Made by a program: the position numbers and the translations under genes. A stretch of 34,361 bases of DNA from Kiritimatiellota bacterium. Lineage in GTDB: Bacteria > Verrucomicrobiota > Lentisphaeria > Oligosphaerales > JAADHN01. The stretch covers positions 1 through 34,361 of the forward strand of contig JAADHN010000143.1 of the NCBI GenBank assembly GCA_013151865.1, written 5' to 3'. Of the stretch, positions 15,670 through 25,010 are shown in pieces. The notes beneath the pieces are model-generated. The model was given only the letters and a program-made list of their open reading frames with translations, did not search any database and was not told the DNA's origin. Position 1 is the stretch's first letter. Each line of letters starts with the position of its first letter.

Positions 15670-18393
15670 ATGCACACCTCTTTTGCCGGTCTCGTGGTAC
15701 TTGCCGTGTGTTCTGCAGCGACGTCTGCCGCCACCGTCCTGCACGTGGCCTCCGAGGGGCGCGACGCGTGGAGTGGACGGCGATCTTCGCCGAATGCCGA
15801 CCGGTCCGACGGTCCTTTCCGTACACTCGACCGCGCCCGCGACGAAATTCGCAAGATCAAGCAGGTCGGCGGCTTGCCGGCCGGCGGCGTGACCGTCGAG
15901 CTGCAGGCAGGCGTGTACGAACTGGCCAAACCGTTCGACCTGGACGCTCGGGATTCCGGGACGACCGACGCTCCGGTCGTTTACCGAGCCCGGACAGGCG
16001 CAAAAGTGCGGCTTTTGGGCGGACGCGTCGTCACGGGCTTTCGACCAGTGAGCGACAAAAAAGTTCTCGATATGCTGCCGCCCGACGCCCGCGCTCACGT
16101 GGTCGAAGCGAACCTGAACGCCCAGGGCGTCACCGAGTACGGTTCCGCGGGGGGTGGAGGGATCGAGTTGTTTTTCCGCAACGAACCCATGCAAATCGCG
16201 CGGTGGCCGAACAAGGGCTTCACCAAGATCGTGCGCATGGTCGGCAAACCGGTCAAACGCGACCGTTTCACGACCCACAAAGTCGGGAAATGGGTGTACG
16301 AGGGCGACCGCCCCCAACGCTGGCTCCACGAAAAGGACGCTTGGGTGGACGGCTACTGGTTCCACGATTGGTCCGAACAGCGACACCGGATCAAGGAAAT
16401 CGATCCCAAGGCCCGTACAATCGAGGTCTATCCGCCGTACCACGGGTACGGCTACCGTAAAGGCAAGTGGTACTTCGCCTACAATCTGCTTTCCGAAATC
16501 GACACACCGGGCGAATGGTATCTCGACCGCGAAACCGGTGTGCTCTACTTCTGGCCACCCGCGCCGCTCCGGGAAGGAGACGCCGTTGTCTCGGTCCTGC
16601 CGACCTTGATCGTGATGAAAAACGCGGCGAACGTCCGACTCGAGCACCTGTTCATCGAGGCCGGGCGCGGGGACGGTTTGAGCATGACCGGCGGCCAGGG
16701 AAATCGGGTTGTGGGCTGCACCTTCCGCAACCTCGGCGGCTGGGGCGTGCGAGTCGGGGGCGGCCGGGACAACGGCGTCGTCGGCTGCGACGTGTACAAC
16801 ACCGGCCGCGGCGGCATCTCGCTCGGGGGCGGCAACCGCAACACGTTGACGCCGGCCGGGCTTTTCGCCGAAAACAACCACGTACACCACTATGCCAGGA
16901 TCAAACGCGTCTATCAGCCGGGGATCACCCTGTACGGCGTGGGCAACCGCGCGTCGCACAACCTCATCGACAACGCACCGCATATGGCCATGGGCTTCGG
17001 CGGGAACGACCACATCATCGAGTTCAACGAAATCCACAGCGTCTGTTACGAGTCCAACGACGCCGGAGCCATCTACACCGGGCGCGATTGGACCATGCGC
17101 GGCAACATCATACGCTATAACTACCTACACCACATCAACGGCTTCGAAGGTCGGGGCTGCGTCGGCGTCTACCTGGACGATTGTTTCAGCAACGCCGAGA
17201 TCTACGGGAATGTGTTTTATAAGGTGACGCGCGCCGCCATGATCGGCGGCGGTCGCGACAACACCATTGTCAACAACATCTTCGTCGACTGCGTGCCGGC
17301 CGTGCACGTGGACGCTCGGGGAGTGGGCTGGGCCCATCGCTACATCGTGCCGGGCGGCGGCTGGCATATGCAGGAGAAACTCGCCGCGCTGCCGTACAAG
17401 AAACCGCCTTGGACGAAATACCCGCACCTGGCCGACATCCTCGAGGACGAGCCATACCTGCCGAAGTACAACGTGATCGCGCGTAACATCTTCGTTCGCG
17501 GCAAATGGGACGGTATTCGCCCCAAGGCCCGGCCGTACGTCAAGCTCGAAGGGAACATTGTCGACAAGAACGTGCGCTTTGTCGACGAAGCCGGCGGCGA
17601 CTTCCGGCTCCGGGCCGATTCCCCGGCGCTCGCTCTCGGGTTCAAGCCCATTCCGTTCGACCGCATCGGGGTGTACCGCGACCCGGCCCGCGCCTCGTGG
17701 CCGGTGGTCAGCACGGTGCGGCCCCTGGCCAAGCCCCCGCCGCCGCAACCAAAACCGAAACGCGGTCCGACCCCGGTCTGGCGCGTTCCGAGAGCTGCGG
17801 GCCCGATTGCCGTCGACGGCCTCCTCGCCCGCGCCGAATGGTTCGGCCTGGACTTGAAAAAGGCCATGGTCGTCGAGCAGGGCATCCGAGGTGAGAAGCT
17901 GCGCCCGAAGACGTACGCTTGGCTCTGCCGCGACGACGCGGCCCTCTACATCGGCATTCGCAACGACGTGGACCCGAGCAAGCCATTGCGCACCAAGCCG
18001 GAATGGGGGCAGAACGATGCGGTCGAGATCGCGTTCCGCAATCCCGGTATTCCCGGCGCAGCCATCCTGGTTCTGCGCGGTTACCCCGGGGGGCGATTCG
18101 AGAGCAGTACCGAGGCCGGCGCCCCGTTCGAGGTCGCCAAAGATCTCGAAAACGCCACGCGCTACGCCGCCCGGACACCGGGCAAAAATCAGTGGACCGC
18201 CGAGTGGCGGGTCCCTCTCGCCGCGCTCGGGATAGATCTAAAAAAACGGCACACGCTCCAGTTCAACCTGTCCGTGCGTAAAACCGCCGGCGAACAATGG
18301 CTGATGTGGCGCGGAACGCTCGGCTATACCTGGCGCGTAGACCAGGCCGGCAGGATCGAGTTTGGCCAGCAGGAACCTGTTCAATCTCGATGA
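15670..18393 (+). CDS. Secreted right-handed beta-helix protein (GH141-like) with C-terminal CBM9/DOMON-like domain
   Basis: A 907-residue predicted exported carbohydrate-active protein. ATG 15670 has AAGGAG at 6 nt. The signal peptide ends near SAATSA (residue 20). The N-terminal part, from HVASEGRDAWSG through GGRVVTGF to FFRNEPMQIARWPN, is typical of GH141-related proteins. Residues about 330-620 are Gly/Asn-rich coils (GNRVVGC, DNGVVGC, NNHVHHY, DNTIVNNIF) of a right-handed parallel beta-helix. A proline/lysine-rich linker (about 685-703) leads to a C-terminal domain (IAVDGLLARAEW, then ALYIGIRNDVD, NDAVEIAFRNP and FNLSVRKTAGEQW) like CBM9/DOMON carbohydrate- or heme-binding modules. GH141 members act on fucosylated pectin or xylan; this protein's substrate is not known. 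The family call is by pattern, not by alignment. Confidence 0.78.
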   Translation: MHTSFAGLVVLAVCSAATSAATVLHVASEGRDAWSGRRSSPNADRSDGPFRTLDRARDEIRKIKQVGGLPAGGVTVELQAGVYELAKPFDLDARDSGTTDAPVVYRARTGAKVRLLGGRVVTGFRPVSDKKVLDMLPPDARAHVVEANLNAQGVTEYGSAGGGGIELFFRNEPMQIARWPNKGFTKIVRMVGKPVKRDRFTTHKVGKWVYEGDRPQRWLHEKDAWVDGYWFHDWSEQRHRIKEIDPKARTIEVYPPYHGYGYRKGKWYFAYNLLSEIDTPGEWYLDRETGVLYFWPPAPLREGDAVVSVLPTLIVMKNAANVRLEHLFIEAGRGDGLSMTGGQGNRVVGCTFRNLGGWGVRVGGGRDNGVVGCDVYNTGRGGISLGGGNRNTLTPAGLFAENNHVHHYARIKRVYQPGITLYGVGNRASHNLIDNAPHMAMGFGGNDHIIEFNEIHSVCYESNDAGAIYTGRDWTMRGNIIRYNYLHHINGFEGRGCVGVYLDDCFSNAEIYGNVFYKVTRAAMIGGGRDNTIVNNIFVDCVPAVHVDARGVGWAHRYIVPGGGWHMQEKLAALPYKKPPWTKYPHLADILEDEPYLPKYNVIARNIFVRGKWDGIRPKARPYVKLEGNIVDKNVRFVDEAGGDFRLRADSPALALGFKPIPFDRIGVYRDPARASWPVVSTVRPLAKPPPPQPKPKRGPTPVWRVPRAAGPIAVDGLLARAEWFGLDLKKAMVVEQGIRGEKLRPKTYAWLCRDDAALYIGIRNDVDPSKPLRTKPEWGQNDAVEIAFRNPGIPGAAILVLRGYPGGRFESSTEAGAPFEVAKDLENATRYAARTPGKNQWTAEWRVPLAALGIDLKKRHTLQFNLSVRKTAGEQWLMWRGTLGYTWRVDQAGRIEFGQQEPVQSR

Positions 18394-18462
18394 CGCGACC
18401 GGGCGACGCTGTCTCCGTACCCCGGAGGAAGACGCGACGGCTGGAAGGACTCGAACTCTCTT

Positions 18463-19278
18463 ATGCCATGCCAACCCCCTGCTCTGAATGACCCGCACGT
18501 TCCCGCTGTCGCGAGAGCGGACATCGTGGCCGGTCTGCGCCGTGTAGGCTTGGCGCCGGGCGACGTTGTTCTGGTGCATTCCTCGCTCAGTGCCTTCGGA
18601 CACGTGGCGGGCGGCGCCGACACGGTAATCGACGCCCTCCTGGACGGTCTGGGCCCGGAGGGGACGGCCGTGCTTCCCACCTTCACCTGGGGCCGATACC
18701 ACGCCATCACCGAACCGGTGGTATTCGATCTGGCTCGTGAATCCGTGAAAGAAGAGATGGGGATCATTCCCGAAACTTTTCGTACACGCCCCGGCGTGAT
18801 GCGGAGTCCGCACCTTTGTCATTCCGTGGCGGCGCTGGGCCCTCATGCGCGGGACGTGATGGGAACGAACGGTCATGCCTGGGGCCCGGGAAGCACTTTC
18901 GCCCAACTGGAAACGTTGAATGCCTGGAACCTGTTCCTGGGCGTTGGAACGCGTTCCTGCACCTTCCTGCACCATGTCGAGGAACTCATGCACGTACCCT
19001 ACCGGGAGCATCGGCACTATCGGGGTTCCGTTTTCCTGATGCCCGACGGCACGCGCCGCCCCTGCGATTCCGTGGAGTTTATACGCAAGTATGGATACCG
19101 TAACAACTTCGCCAAGATGGAACGAATCTTCGCCGAGCACGGCGTGCTGCACGTCGCTCGAATCGGGCGGGCGCGCGTCCTGAATATTCGCGTTCGCGAC
19201 ATCGTACGCATCAGCCGCGCGTACCTCGAACAGGATATTCGGTTTCTGCTGGACGAGAGCACGCATCCTACTGCGTGA
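18463..19278 (+). CDS. Aminoglycoside N3-acetyltransferase-family protein (AAC(3) fold)
   Basis: A 271-residue acetyl-CoA-dependent N-acetyltransferase of the Antibiotic_NAT family. Diagnostic stretches are VVLVHSSLSAFGHVAGGADTVIDAL (about 35-60), TAVLPTFTW, GIIPETFRTRPGVMRSPHLCHSVAALG, HAWGPGSTFAQL, and LGVGTRSCTFLHHVEE (about 165-181) with the conserved His and Glu. AAGGA lies about 14 nt before the ATG, farther than usual, so the start is less certain. Chromosomal family members in environmental bacteria often are not resistance genes. Its position between sugar-enzyme genes and upstream of a DegT aminotransferase suggests acylation of an amino sugar or aminocyclitol (inference). Confidence 0.85.
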   Translation: MPCQPPALNDPHVPAVARADIVAGLRRVGLAPGDVVLVHSSLSAFGHVAGGADTVIDALLDGLGPEGTAVLPTFTWGRYHAITEPVVFDLARESVKEEMGIIPETFRTRPGVMRSPHLCHSVAALGPHARDVMGTNGHAWGPGSTFAQLETLNAWNLFLGVGTRSCTFLHHVEELMHVPYREHRHYRGSVFLMPDGTRRPCDSVEFIRKYGYRNNFAKMERIFAEHGVLHVARIGRARVLNIRVRDIVRISRAYLEQDIRFLLDESTHPTA

Positions 19279-19527
19279 ATGCTCCTCTTGGCAACCGAGG
19301 AAACAGATCGTGAGACACGGCTGCATTTCTTTCACATGGCTGGGGCTTGCGGGCGCATCCATCGCTCCGGACGAAACATCCGGCCCGCACCCGCCGCCCT
19401 CGAGGCAGTTGCACCCGACGTGCGAGCCGCTCGCGTGCGCCGCCGGCGTGCCGATGGGCCGGAATCTGGCCGGTTTCGTCCCTTTCGGTCACTGCCGCCG
19501 TTGCCTGCCCGAACGGAGTTCGACACC

Positions 19528-22500
19528 ATGAAACGCCTTCTCTCGGTCTTTGGCCTGGCAGTCGTGGTTTTGGGGCCGCCTGCCCGCGCGGCAACCGCCT
19601 ATGTTCGGACGGGAGCACACGATGTTGCCGTGATCTGGCAGGGCGATGTGGTGATCGCCGGCGGCAGTACCGGCGCCGTGGCCGCCGCCGCAACCGCCGC
19701 CAAAGCCGGATGCAAAGTTTTCCTGGTCGAGCCATTCCCGTATCTCGGGGAGGACATGACGGCGACCCTGCGGCTCTGGCTCGAGGACGGCGAGCGGCCC
19801 GATTCCCCCTTGGCGCGCCGCATCTTCCTGGGCCGCCAAGGGATCGACCTGCCCGGTTTCGACGACCGCCTCGATTTCACGTACAAACCGGACCTTCCCT
19901 CCTCGCCTCCACACCGGGACACAACGCCCCCCACCGTGCTGAACGATGGGCGTTGGGGTAGTGCGCGCTCCGAGAGCGTGCAGTACAACGGGGACCCCGC
20001 TTTGACGCTCGAGCTGGCGGGCCAGCGGTCCGTGCGGATGGTGCACGTACTGCTCTACCACCGGCAGGGCTTTCGGGTGGCGGGTATCGAGGCACAATTG
20101 AGCGCGGACGGTCGGATTTGGTCCGAACCGGTGTCGATTGCGAACTCCGCACCGGAACAGGAGACGGTGGACGAAGATGCGATTCTACTGTCGCTCCGGT
20201 TTCCGGGGGCGCCTCAGGCCCGTTTCGTGAAGGTCCGGATCCATCGTGCGCCCGGAGAGAAACGGGTGCTCGTGGGTGAACTCGTGGTGGTCGGCGTTCC
20301 GGGCCGGGGGCGTGCGGCAAACCGACTGCCCATGCCGACGCCGGCCCACGTCAAGCGTGTCCTGACCGAGACTTTGCTCGCCAGTGGAGTCGAGTTCCTG
20401 CTTTCGGCCGTTCCGACCGATGTCGTGACGGACGACAGCGGCCGGGTGTGCGGCCTGGTGTTCGCGACGCGGGGCGGCCGTTTCGCCGTGCTCGGCAAGC
20501 TCGTCGTGGATGCTACTGAGCGCGCACGTGTGGCGCGCTTGGCCGGATGCGAAGTGCGGGCACTGCAGCCGGGGGTGTTCACGTTCGAACGGGTGGTGAT
20601 CGGCGGCGCACCCCGCCGCGGGCAGGGGCTTACCGTCCGGAAGATCGAGCCGGCCTTCCGCGGACGCCCCCGAAAAACGGACAATGGGTTCCGGGCCGAA
20701 TTCCCGTTGTACGCGTATACGCTGCGCCTCCCATTGACGGGGGTCGGATTGCGGGCGTTCGAAGAAGTCGAACAGCGGGCGCGAGACCTCACCTTCGATC
20801 CGGAACAGGAAACCGCCGGGGACGTGCTCTTCCAGGTGCCGCCGGACCCGGTCGTTTGTCGAACCTCTTTCACGAGAGAATGGTCGAGTGACGAAAGAAT
20901 CCCGTTGGACACGGCCCGGCCCAAAGGAGTTTCCGGTTTGCTGCTGCTGGGCGGATGCATGGACGTACCCCGTAAAATCGCAGCCCGCCTGCTGCGGCCC
21001 CCGGCCCTGATCCGCCTGGGCGAACGCCTTGGCCACGCCGCAGCAGCCGCGGCCAAGACCCTCCCTCCGGTCCGTGCCTGCCGAATCCGCGTGTCCCCGC
21101 AAAAGACATCCACAATGGTCGAGGCCGGGGAAGCCAGAGAAAGCATCGGGGAGCTTCGCCTCGGGGATACGGTAGCCCGACTCGGGGCCGCCGACAGCAC
21201 GCTCCCGGTCCTGGCGGAGTACGATGTGGTCGTGATCGGCGGCGGTACGGCCGGAGCGCCCGCCGGGATCGGTGCAGCACGCCGCGGCGCCCGGACCCTT
21301 GTGGTCGAAATGCTCCACGGCCTGGGCGGGGTCGGCACCCTGGGGGCGATCACCAAGTACTACTGGGGCTACCGGGGCGGATTCACGGGGGAAGTCCCGG
21401 GCGGGGCGAGCTGGCGCGCCGCCCAACGTCGAGAATGGTGGCGGAGTACGCTGCGCAAGGCCGGGGCGGAGGTCTGGTTCGGCGCCATGGGTACCGGCGC
21501 GCTGGTGGACAACGGTCGGGTACGGGGCGTGGTCGTGACCGCGCCGCAGGGCCGCGGAGTGGTCCTTGCCAGGGTCGTGATCGACGCCACCGGCAGCGCG
21601 GACATCGCCGCCGCGGCCGGCGCCTCGTGCACTGCGGTGGGTGCACGGGAACTCGCCGTCCAGGGGACCGGCTTGCCGCCGCTGCAACTGGGCGCGGACT
21701 ACATCAACACGGATTTCACTATTGCGGACGAAACCGACCCGGTCGACCTGCGCCGGATCGCGGTGCAGGCCACGTTCATGGCGCGACGTGCGTTCGATAT
21801 CGGCAGCCTGGTAGACAGCCGCGAACGGCGCCGGATCGTCGGCGACTACACACTGTCGCCCATCGATCAGATTCTCGGACGGGTCTTTCCCGACACCATC
21901 GCCCAGGCATGGAGCAACTTCGATAGCCACGGCCACACCACACATCCGCTCTTCTATCTCCAGGCCCCGGACATGCGCCGCGGCATCCGAACCTGGATGC
22001 CCTACCGCTGCCTCCTGCCCAAGGGATTGGACGGCATCCTCGTGGTCGGCCTGGGTGTCAGTGCCCACCGGGATGCTCTGCCCGGCATTCGGATGCAGCC
22101 GGACGTGCAAAACCTGGGCTACGCCGCCGGAGTCGCCGCGGCCATGGCCGCAAGAAAGGGCGGTCGGGTGCGCCAAATCAACGTGGGACGCCTTCAACGG
22201 GAAATGATTCGCGCCGGCCTTCTGCCCAAGGACATTCAGGAGCGGATGGACGCCGGGGCCCCGGACCGGGGCGCCCTCGAGATCGCCGTGCAAAAGGGCA
22301 TTCCCGACCTCGCCGCCGCCGCACGCGTGCTGGCGGACCCCGGACTGTCACGCCCCCTGTTGCGCCAAGCCTTGGACGCCGAAAAAGATCCGGCGCGACG
22401 CCTCAGGTTCGCCGTGGCGCTCGGTTTTCTCGGCGACCGAGCCGGTGTCCCGGAACTCGTACGGGCTTTGGACGCCGCCAAAGGCTTGGACAAGGGATGG

Positions 22501-22971
22501 AACTACCGTAGTGCCGGCCAGTTCGGACGCAGTATCAGCCGCCTCGATCAACTCGCTTTGGCGCTCGGCCGAAGCGGGGACCCGAGGGCCGTGCCCGCCC
22601 TTCTCCGCCTGGCAGCAATGCTGACTCCGCAGAGCGCGTTTTCCCATGTCCGTTGCCTTGTCCTGGCCTTCGAGGCGTTGCGCCCTCCGCAAGCCGCGCC
22701 AGCCTTGGCTCGGCTCCTGAAGCTGCCCGGGGTGCGGGGCCATGCCTTGACCCGGTTGAGCGACGTCGCGGAACTGGCCGCTCGCACCTCGTTCGGCGCC
22801 GTGACGCCCCGGCGCAATGCGCTGCGCGAAATCCTCCTGGCCCGGGCCCTGGTCCGCTGCGGCGATCCGGACGGACTCGGGCGGCAAGTGCTCGAGGAAT
22901 ACACGCATGATTACCGTGCGTACTTCGCACGGCACGCCGCCGCCGTGCTGGCCGAAGTCGACCGGCGCTGA
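19528..22971 (+). CDS. Secreted tandem FAD-dependent oxidoreductase with discoidin-like insert and HEAT-like repeats
   Basis: A 1147-residue protein. ATG 19528 has CGGAG at 9 nt, and MKRLLSVFGLAVVVLGPPARA is a Sec-type signal peptide with ARA cleavage. The first FAD module has the dinucleotide motif VVIAGGSTGA (41-50) and VVDATERARVARLAG. A beta-rich segment inserted into it (about 140-275: WGSARSESVQYNG, then VAGIEAQLSADGRIW and ARFVKVRIH) resembles an F5/8 type C (discoidin) domain. The second FAD module starts near residue 566 with YDVVVIGGGTAGAPAG and contains VVIDATGSADIAAAAG. From about residue 905 to the end, helical repeats of the HEAT type (GDRAGVPELVRAL, GDPRAVPALLRLA, QAAPALARLL) occur. 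The substrate is unknown. Two FAD_oxidored-type units in one exported chain is unusual. Gap of 249 bp after the AAC(3) gene. Confidence 0.82.
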   Translation: MKRLLSVFGLAVVVLGPPARAATAYVRTGAHDVAVIWQGDVVIAGGSTGAVAAAATAAKAGCKVFLVEPFPYLGEDMTATLRLWLEDGERPDSPLARRIFLGRQGIDLPGFDDRLDFTYKPDLPSSPPHRDTTPPTVLNDGRWGSARSESVQYNGDPALTLELAGQRSVRMVHVLLYHRQGFRVAGIEAQLSADGRIWSEPVSIANSAPEQETVDEDAILLSLRFPGAPQARFVKVRIHRAPGEKRVLVGELVVVGVPGRGRAANRLPMPTPAHVKRVLTETLLASGVEFLLSAVPTDVVTDDSGRVCGLVFATRGGRFAVLGKLVVDATERARVARLAGCEVRALQPGVFTFERVVIGGAPRRGQGLTVRKIEPAFRGRPRKTDNGFRAEFPLYAYTLRLPLTGVGLRAFEEVEQRARDLTFDPEQETAGDVLFQVPPDPVVCRTSFTREWSSDERIPLDTARPKGVSGLLLLGGCMDVPRKIAARLLRPPALIRLGERLGHAAAAAAKTLPPVRACRIRVSPQKTSTMVEAGEARESIGELRLGDTVARLGAADSTLPVLAEYDVVVIGGGTAGAPAGIGAARRGARTLVVEMLHGLGGVGTLGAITKYYWGYRGGFTGEVPGGASWRAAQRREWWRSTLRKAGAEVWFGAMGTGALVDNGRVRGVVVTAPQGRGVVLARVVIDATGSADIAAAAGASCTAVGARELAVQGTGLPPLQLGADYINTDFTIADETDPVDLRRIAVQATFMARRAFDIGSLVDSRERRRIVGDYTLSPIDQILGRVFPDTIAQAWSNFDSHGHTTHPLFYLQAPDMRRGIRTWMPYRCLLPKGLDGILVVGLGVSAHRDALPGIRMQPDVQNLGYAAGVAAAMAARKGGRVRQINVGRLQREMIRAGLLPKDIQERMDAGAPDRGALEIAVQKGIPDLAAAARVLADPGLSRPLLRQALDAEKDPARRLRFAVALGFLGDRAGVPELVRALDAAKGLDKGWNYRSAGQFGRSISRLDQLALALGRSGDPRAVPALLRLAAMLTPQSAFSHVRCLVLAFEALRPPQAAPALARLLKLPGVRGHALTRLSDVAELAARTSFGAVTPRRNALREILLARALVRCGDPDGLGRQVLEEYTHDYRAYFARHAAAVLAEVDRR

Positions 22972-23105
22972 GTCCGTCCGGACCGCGGTTGCAGTGGTGG
23001 CGCGGGACGGCCCGGACCGCGTTGTGAGGGGTTTGCCGTTCTCGCATGGACTCACAAAAGCACGAATTCATTCGCGAAGCCGCGAAGGGCTCGAAGGAGA
23101 AAAAC

Positions 23106-24389
23106 ATGGAAACACTGGCAGTCTTTGGCGGGGAGCGGACTGTCCCCGAGGGTATGGTGCGGACATGGCCGCCGTTGACGCAGGAAGACCGGGACGCGGT
23201 GATGGCCGTGTTCGACTCGAACATCCTGCACGGTACGAACGCGCCGAACGCCGTAGCGTTGCAGGAGGAGTTTGCGGAGTTCATCGGCGTCAAGTACTGC
23301 CTGGTGACCAACAGCGGCACCAGTGCTCTGCACATGGGCGTCGCCTCCCTCGGCATCGGTCCGGGGGACGAGGTGATCGTCCCGGCCTTCACCTATTGGT
23401 CCACCGCGGCCGCCGTGCTGCACCACAACGCCATTCCCGTCTTCGTGGACATCGAGCTGGAGACTTTCAGCCTCGATCCGTCCAAGATCGAGGCAGCCAT
23501 CACGGACCGAACCAAGGCGATTCTCCCCGTTCACATTCACGGCATGCCCGTGGACATGGGCGCGGTCATGGCCATCGCCCGGAAACACGGTCTGCTGGTG
23601 CTCGGCGACGCCTGCCAAGCCCACGGCAGCAAGTGGAACGGCAGGATGATCGGTACCATGGCTGACGCGACCGGTTTCAGCACCAACCGCAGCAAGTGCC
23701 TGTCCAGCGGCGAAGGAGGGCTTTTCGTCACCAACAGCGACGAGGCCTACAGCATTGCCTGCAAGCTGCGCGAATTCGGCGAAGTGGTCGTCCACGGCAA
23801 AGAACGCGAATACAATGCGTACGGCCTCGGCTGGATGTACCGCCAGCACGAATTCGTCAACGCCTTCTGCCGCTCGCAGCTCAAGCACCTGGCGGAGAAC
23901 AACGCCAAACGCCGAGAGTTCGCACACTATCTCACCGCGGAACTCGCCAACATCCCCGGACTCAAGGGGCCGAAGACCCCCCGGGACCGCGAGCCGGTCT
24001 ATTTCAGCTACATCGTCGAATTCCGCCCCGACGAGCTGGATCTCGATGTGCCTTTAGCCCCGTTCAAGGCGGCTGTGCAAAAGGCGTTGGCCGCCGAAGG
24101 CATCGGCCTCGGTCAGTGGCAGCGCATGCCTGTCCCCGCCCAATCCGTCTTCCAGGACAGGGTCGGTTACGGCAAGGGCTGCCCCTGGACCTGCGGACAC
24201 TACAACCGCAAGATCGAGTACTGCGGCGACGACTACCCCAACACCGTCCGGTTCATCGCCGAACACGCCTACCTTGCCGGCGTCCATCCCCCCAACACCA
24301 TGGCATTGATGCAGAAATACGTCGAGGGAATGAAAAAGGTCATGAGCCGGCCGGACGCCATCATGAAACTCATCGACGAACAAAGCTGA
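23106..24389 (+). CDS. DegT/DnrJ/EryC1/StrS-family PLP aminotransferase
   Basis: A 427-residue sugar aminotransferase-like enzyme. ATG 23106 is chosen because GAAGGAGAAAAAC gives an ideal ribosome binding site; an upstream ATG at 23046 in frame is less likely. Fold-type I PLP features are present: TNSGTSALHMG (68-78), VIVPAFTYWSTAAAV, VHIHGMPVDM, GDACQAHG (Asp168 under the pyridine nitrogen), and FSTNRSKCLSSGEGG with the Schiff-base Lys197. The lysine is framed by NRSK rather than the usual HPTK or HPQK, as in a branch whose function is not known to me. Related enzymes aminate keto-sugars or keto-inositols. It is last in the plus-strand run, just after the double-FAD oxidoreductase, which could supply a keto substrate (inference). 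Confidence 0.9.
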   Translation: METLAVFGGERTVPEGMVRTWPPLTQEDRDAVMAVFDSNILHGTNAPNAVALQEEFAEFIGVKYCLVTNSGTSALHMGVASLGIGPGDEVIVPAFTYWSTAAAVLHHNAIPVFVDIELETFSLDPSKIEAAITDRTKAILPVHIHGMPVDMGAVMAIARKHGLLVLGDACQAHGSKWNGRMIGTMADATGFSTNRSKCLSSGEGGLFVTNSDEAYSIACKLREFGEVVVHGKEREYNAYGLGWMYRQHEFVNAFCRSQLKHLAENNAKRREFAHYLTAELANIPGLKGPKTPRDREPVYFSYIVEFRPDELDLDVPLAPFKAAVQKALAAEGIGLGQWQRMPVPAQSVFQDRVGYGKGCPWTCGHYNRKIEYCGDDYPNTVRFIAEHAYLAGVHPPNTMALMQKYVEGMKKVMSRPDAIMKLIDEQS

Positions 24390-24405
24390 CGCGCCGGCCG
24401 GCGCG
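24390..24405 (+). terminator. 16-bp perfect palindrome after the DegT stop codon
   Basis: CGCGCC-GGCC-GGCGCG begins immediately after the TGA at 24387-24389. It could form a 6-bp GC stem with a 4-nt loop. There is no T-tract, so termination activity is a guess from position between convergent genes. Confidence 0.4.
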
Positions 24406-24545
24406 AGCTGCGGCCTGGGTCGGTAGCACCGGATTTCATCGCGTGGTCGGCCGACTGCCCCACCGCTTGCGGACCGACCGAGAGCCATGGGGCCTTTTCG
24501 AAACAAAGACGGCGGGGACGAGGGGAGGGCGGCGCAGAGACGCAC

Positions 24546-25010
24546 TCACTCGGACCGCTCCCCTCTTGGTTCGTCCGCCAGGATGCGGCGAAGCGCCAGA
24601 ATGTCGATGGCATCCTTTTCGCGATGCGTCCCCTGCTTCGTCTCGATCAATGCCTGGGGGTCGAGGAACCGGATGCCGTGCTCGGTCGTCCTGGTGTGCG
24701 GCAGAAAATCGTCGTGCGTCCGACCCGCCAATACGGTAAACATGTCGAGAGGATAGTCCTCGACCACTCGAACCGCCCCGGGGACCAAGGTGAAGTCGGC
24801 GGGCGACAATTCGTTGGCATAGCCCTGGCCCCATTTGGACAGACAGTTCAAGAGTTCTCTCACGTTGGCCGCATCCGGACGGACGAGAATGTCCACATCT
24901 TCGGTTGCCCGAACAAAGCCGTTGAGAGCACAGGCAATCCCCCCCACGACGATGAACTCCACTCCCGCGTCGCGAAGCATCTTCAGTAAATCGGCGAAGT
25001 CGAGTTCCAT
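24546..25010 (-). CDS. Small nucleotidyltransferase (AbiEii/MNT-like)
   Basis: A 154-residue protein with the DNA polymerase beta-like nucleotidyltransferase fold. VVGGIACALNGFVRATEDVDILV (21-43) contains the Gly-Gly followed by the Asp38-x-Asp40 metal pair, and DYPLDMFTVL (about Asp89) can supply the third carboxylate. GIRFLDPQALIETKQGTHREKDAIDILAL is the usual C-terminal helix region of this group. Similar proteins occur as halves of toxin-antitoxin pairs (MNT/HEPN, AbiE) and as stand-alone genes of unknown role. Its ATG overlaps the stop of the small upstream gene (TGATG), implying translational coupling. Confidence 0.8.
   Translation of the reverse strand: MELDFADLLKMLRDAGVEFIVVGGIACALNGFVRATEDVDILVRPDAANVRELLNCLSKWGQGYANELSPADFTLVPGAVRVVEDYPLDMFTVLAGRTHDDFLPHTRTTEHGIRFLDPQALIETKQGTHREKDAIDILALRRILADEPRGERSE

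Noticed and set aside
18440-18480. T-arm-like stretch (GGACTCGAACTC) resembling a minus-strand tRNA end
   Set aside because: The flanking bases cannot form a T-stem or acceptor stem, and no anticodon arm is found at the right distance.
18463-19278. AAC(3) gene as an acquired antibiotic-resistance gene
   Set aside because: There is no mobile element nearby, its base composition matches its neighbours, and it sits in a run of metabolic genes, so a chromosomal metabolic role is more likely.
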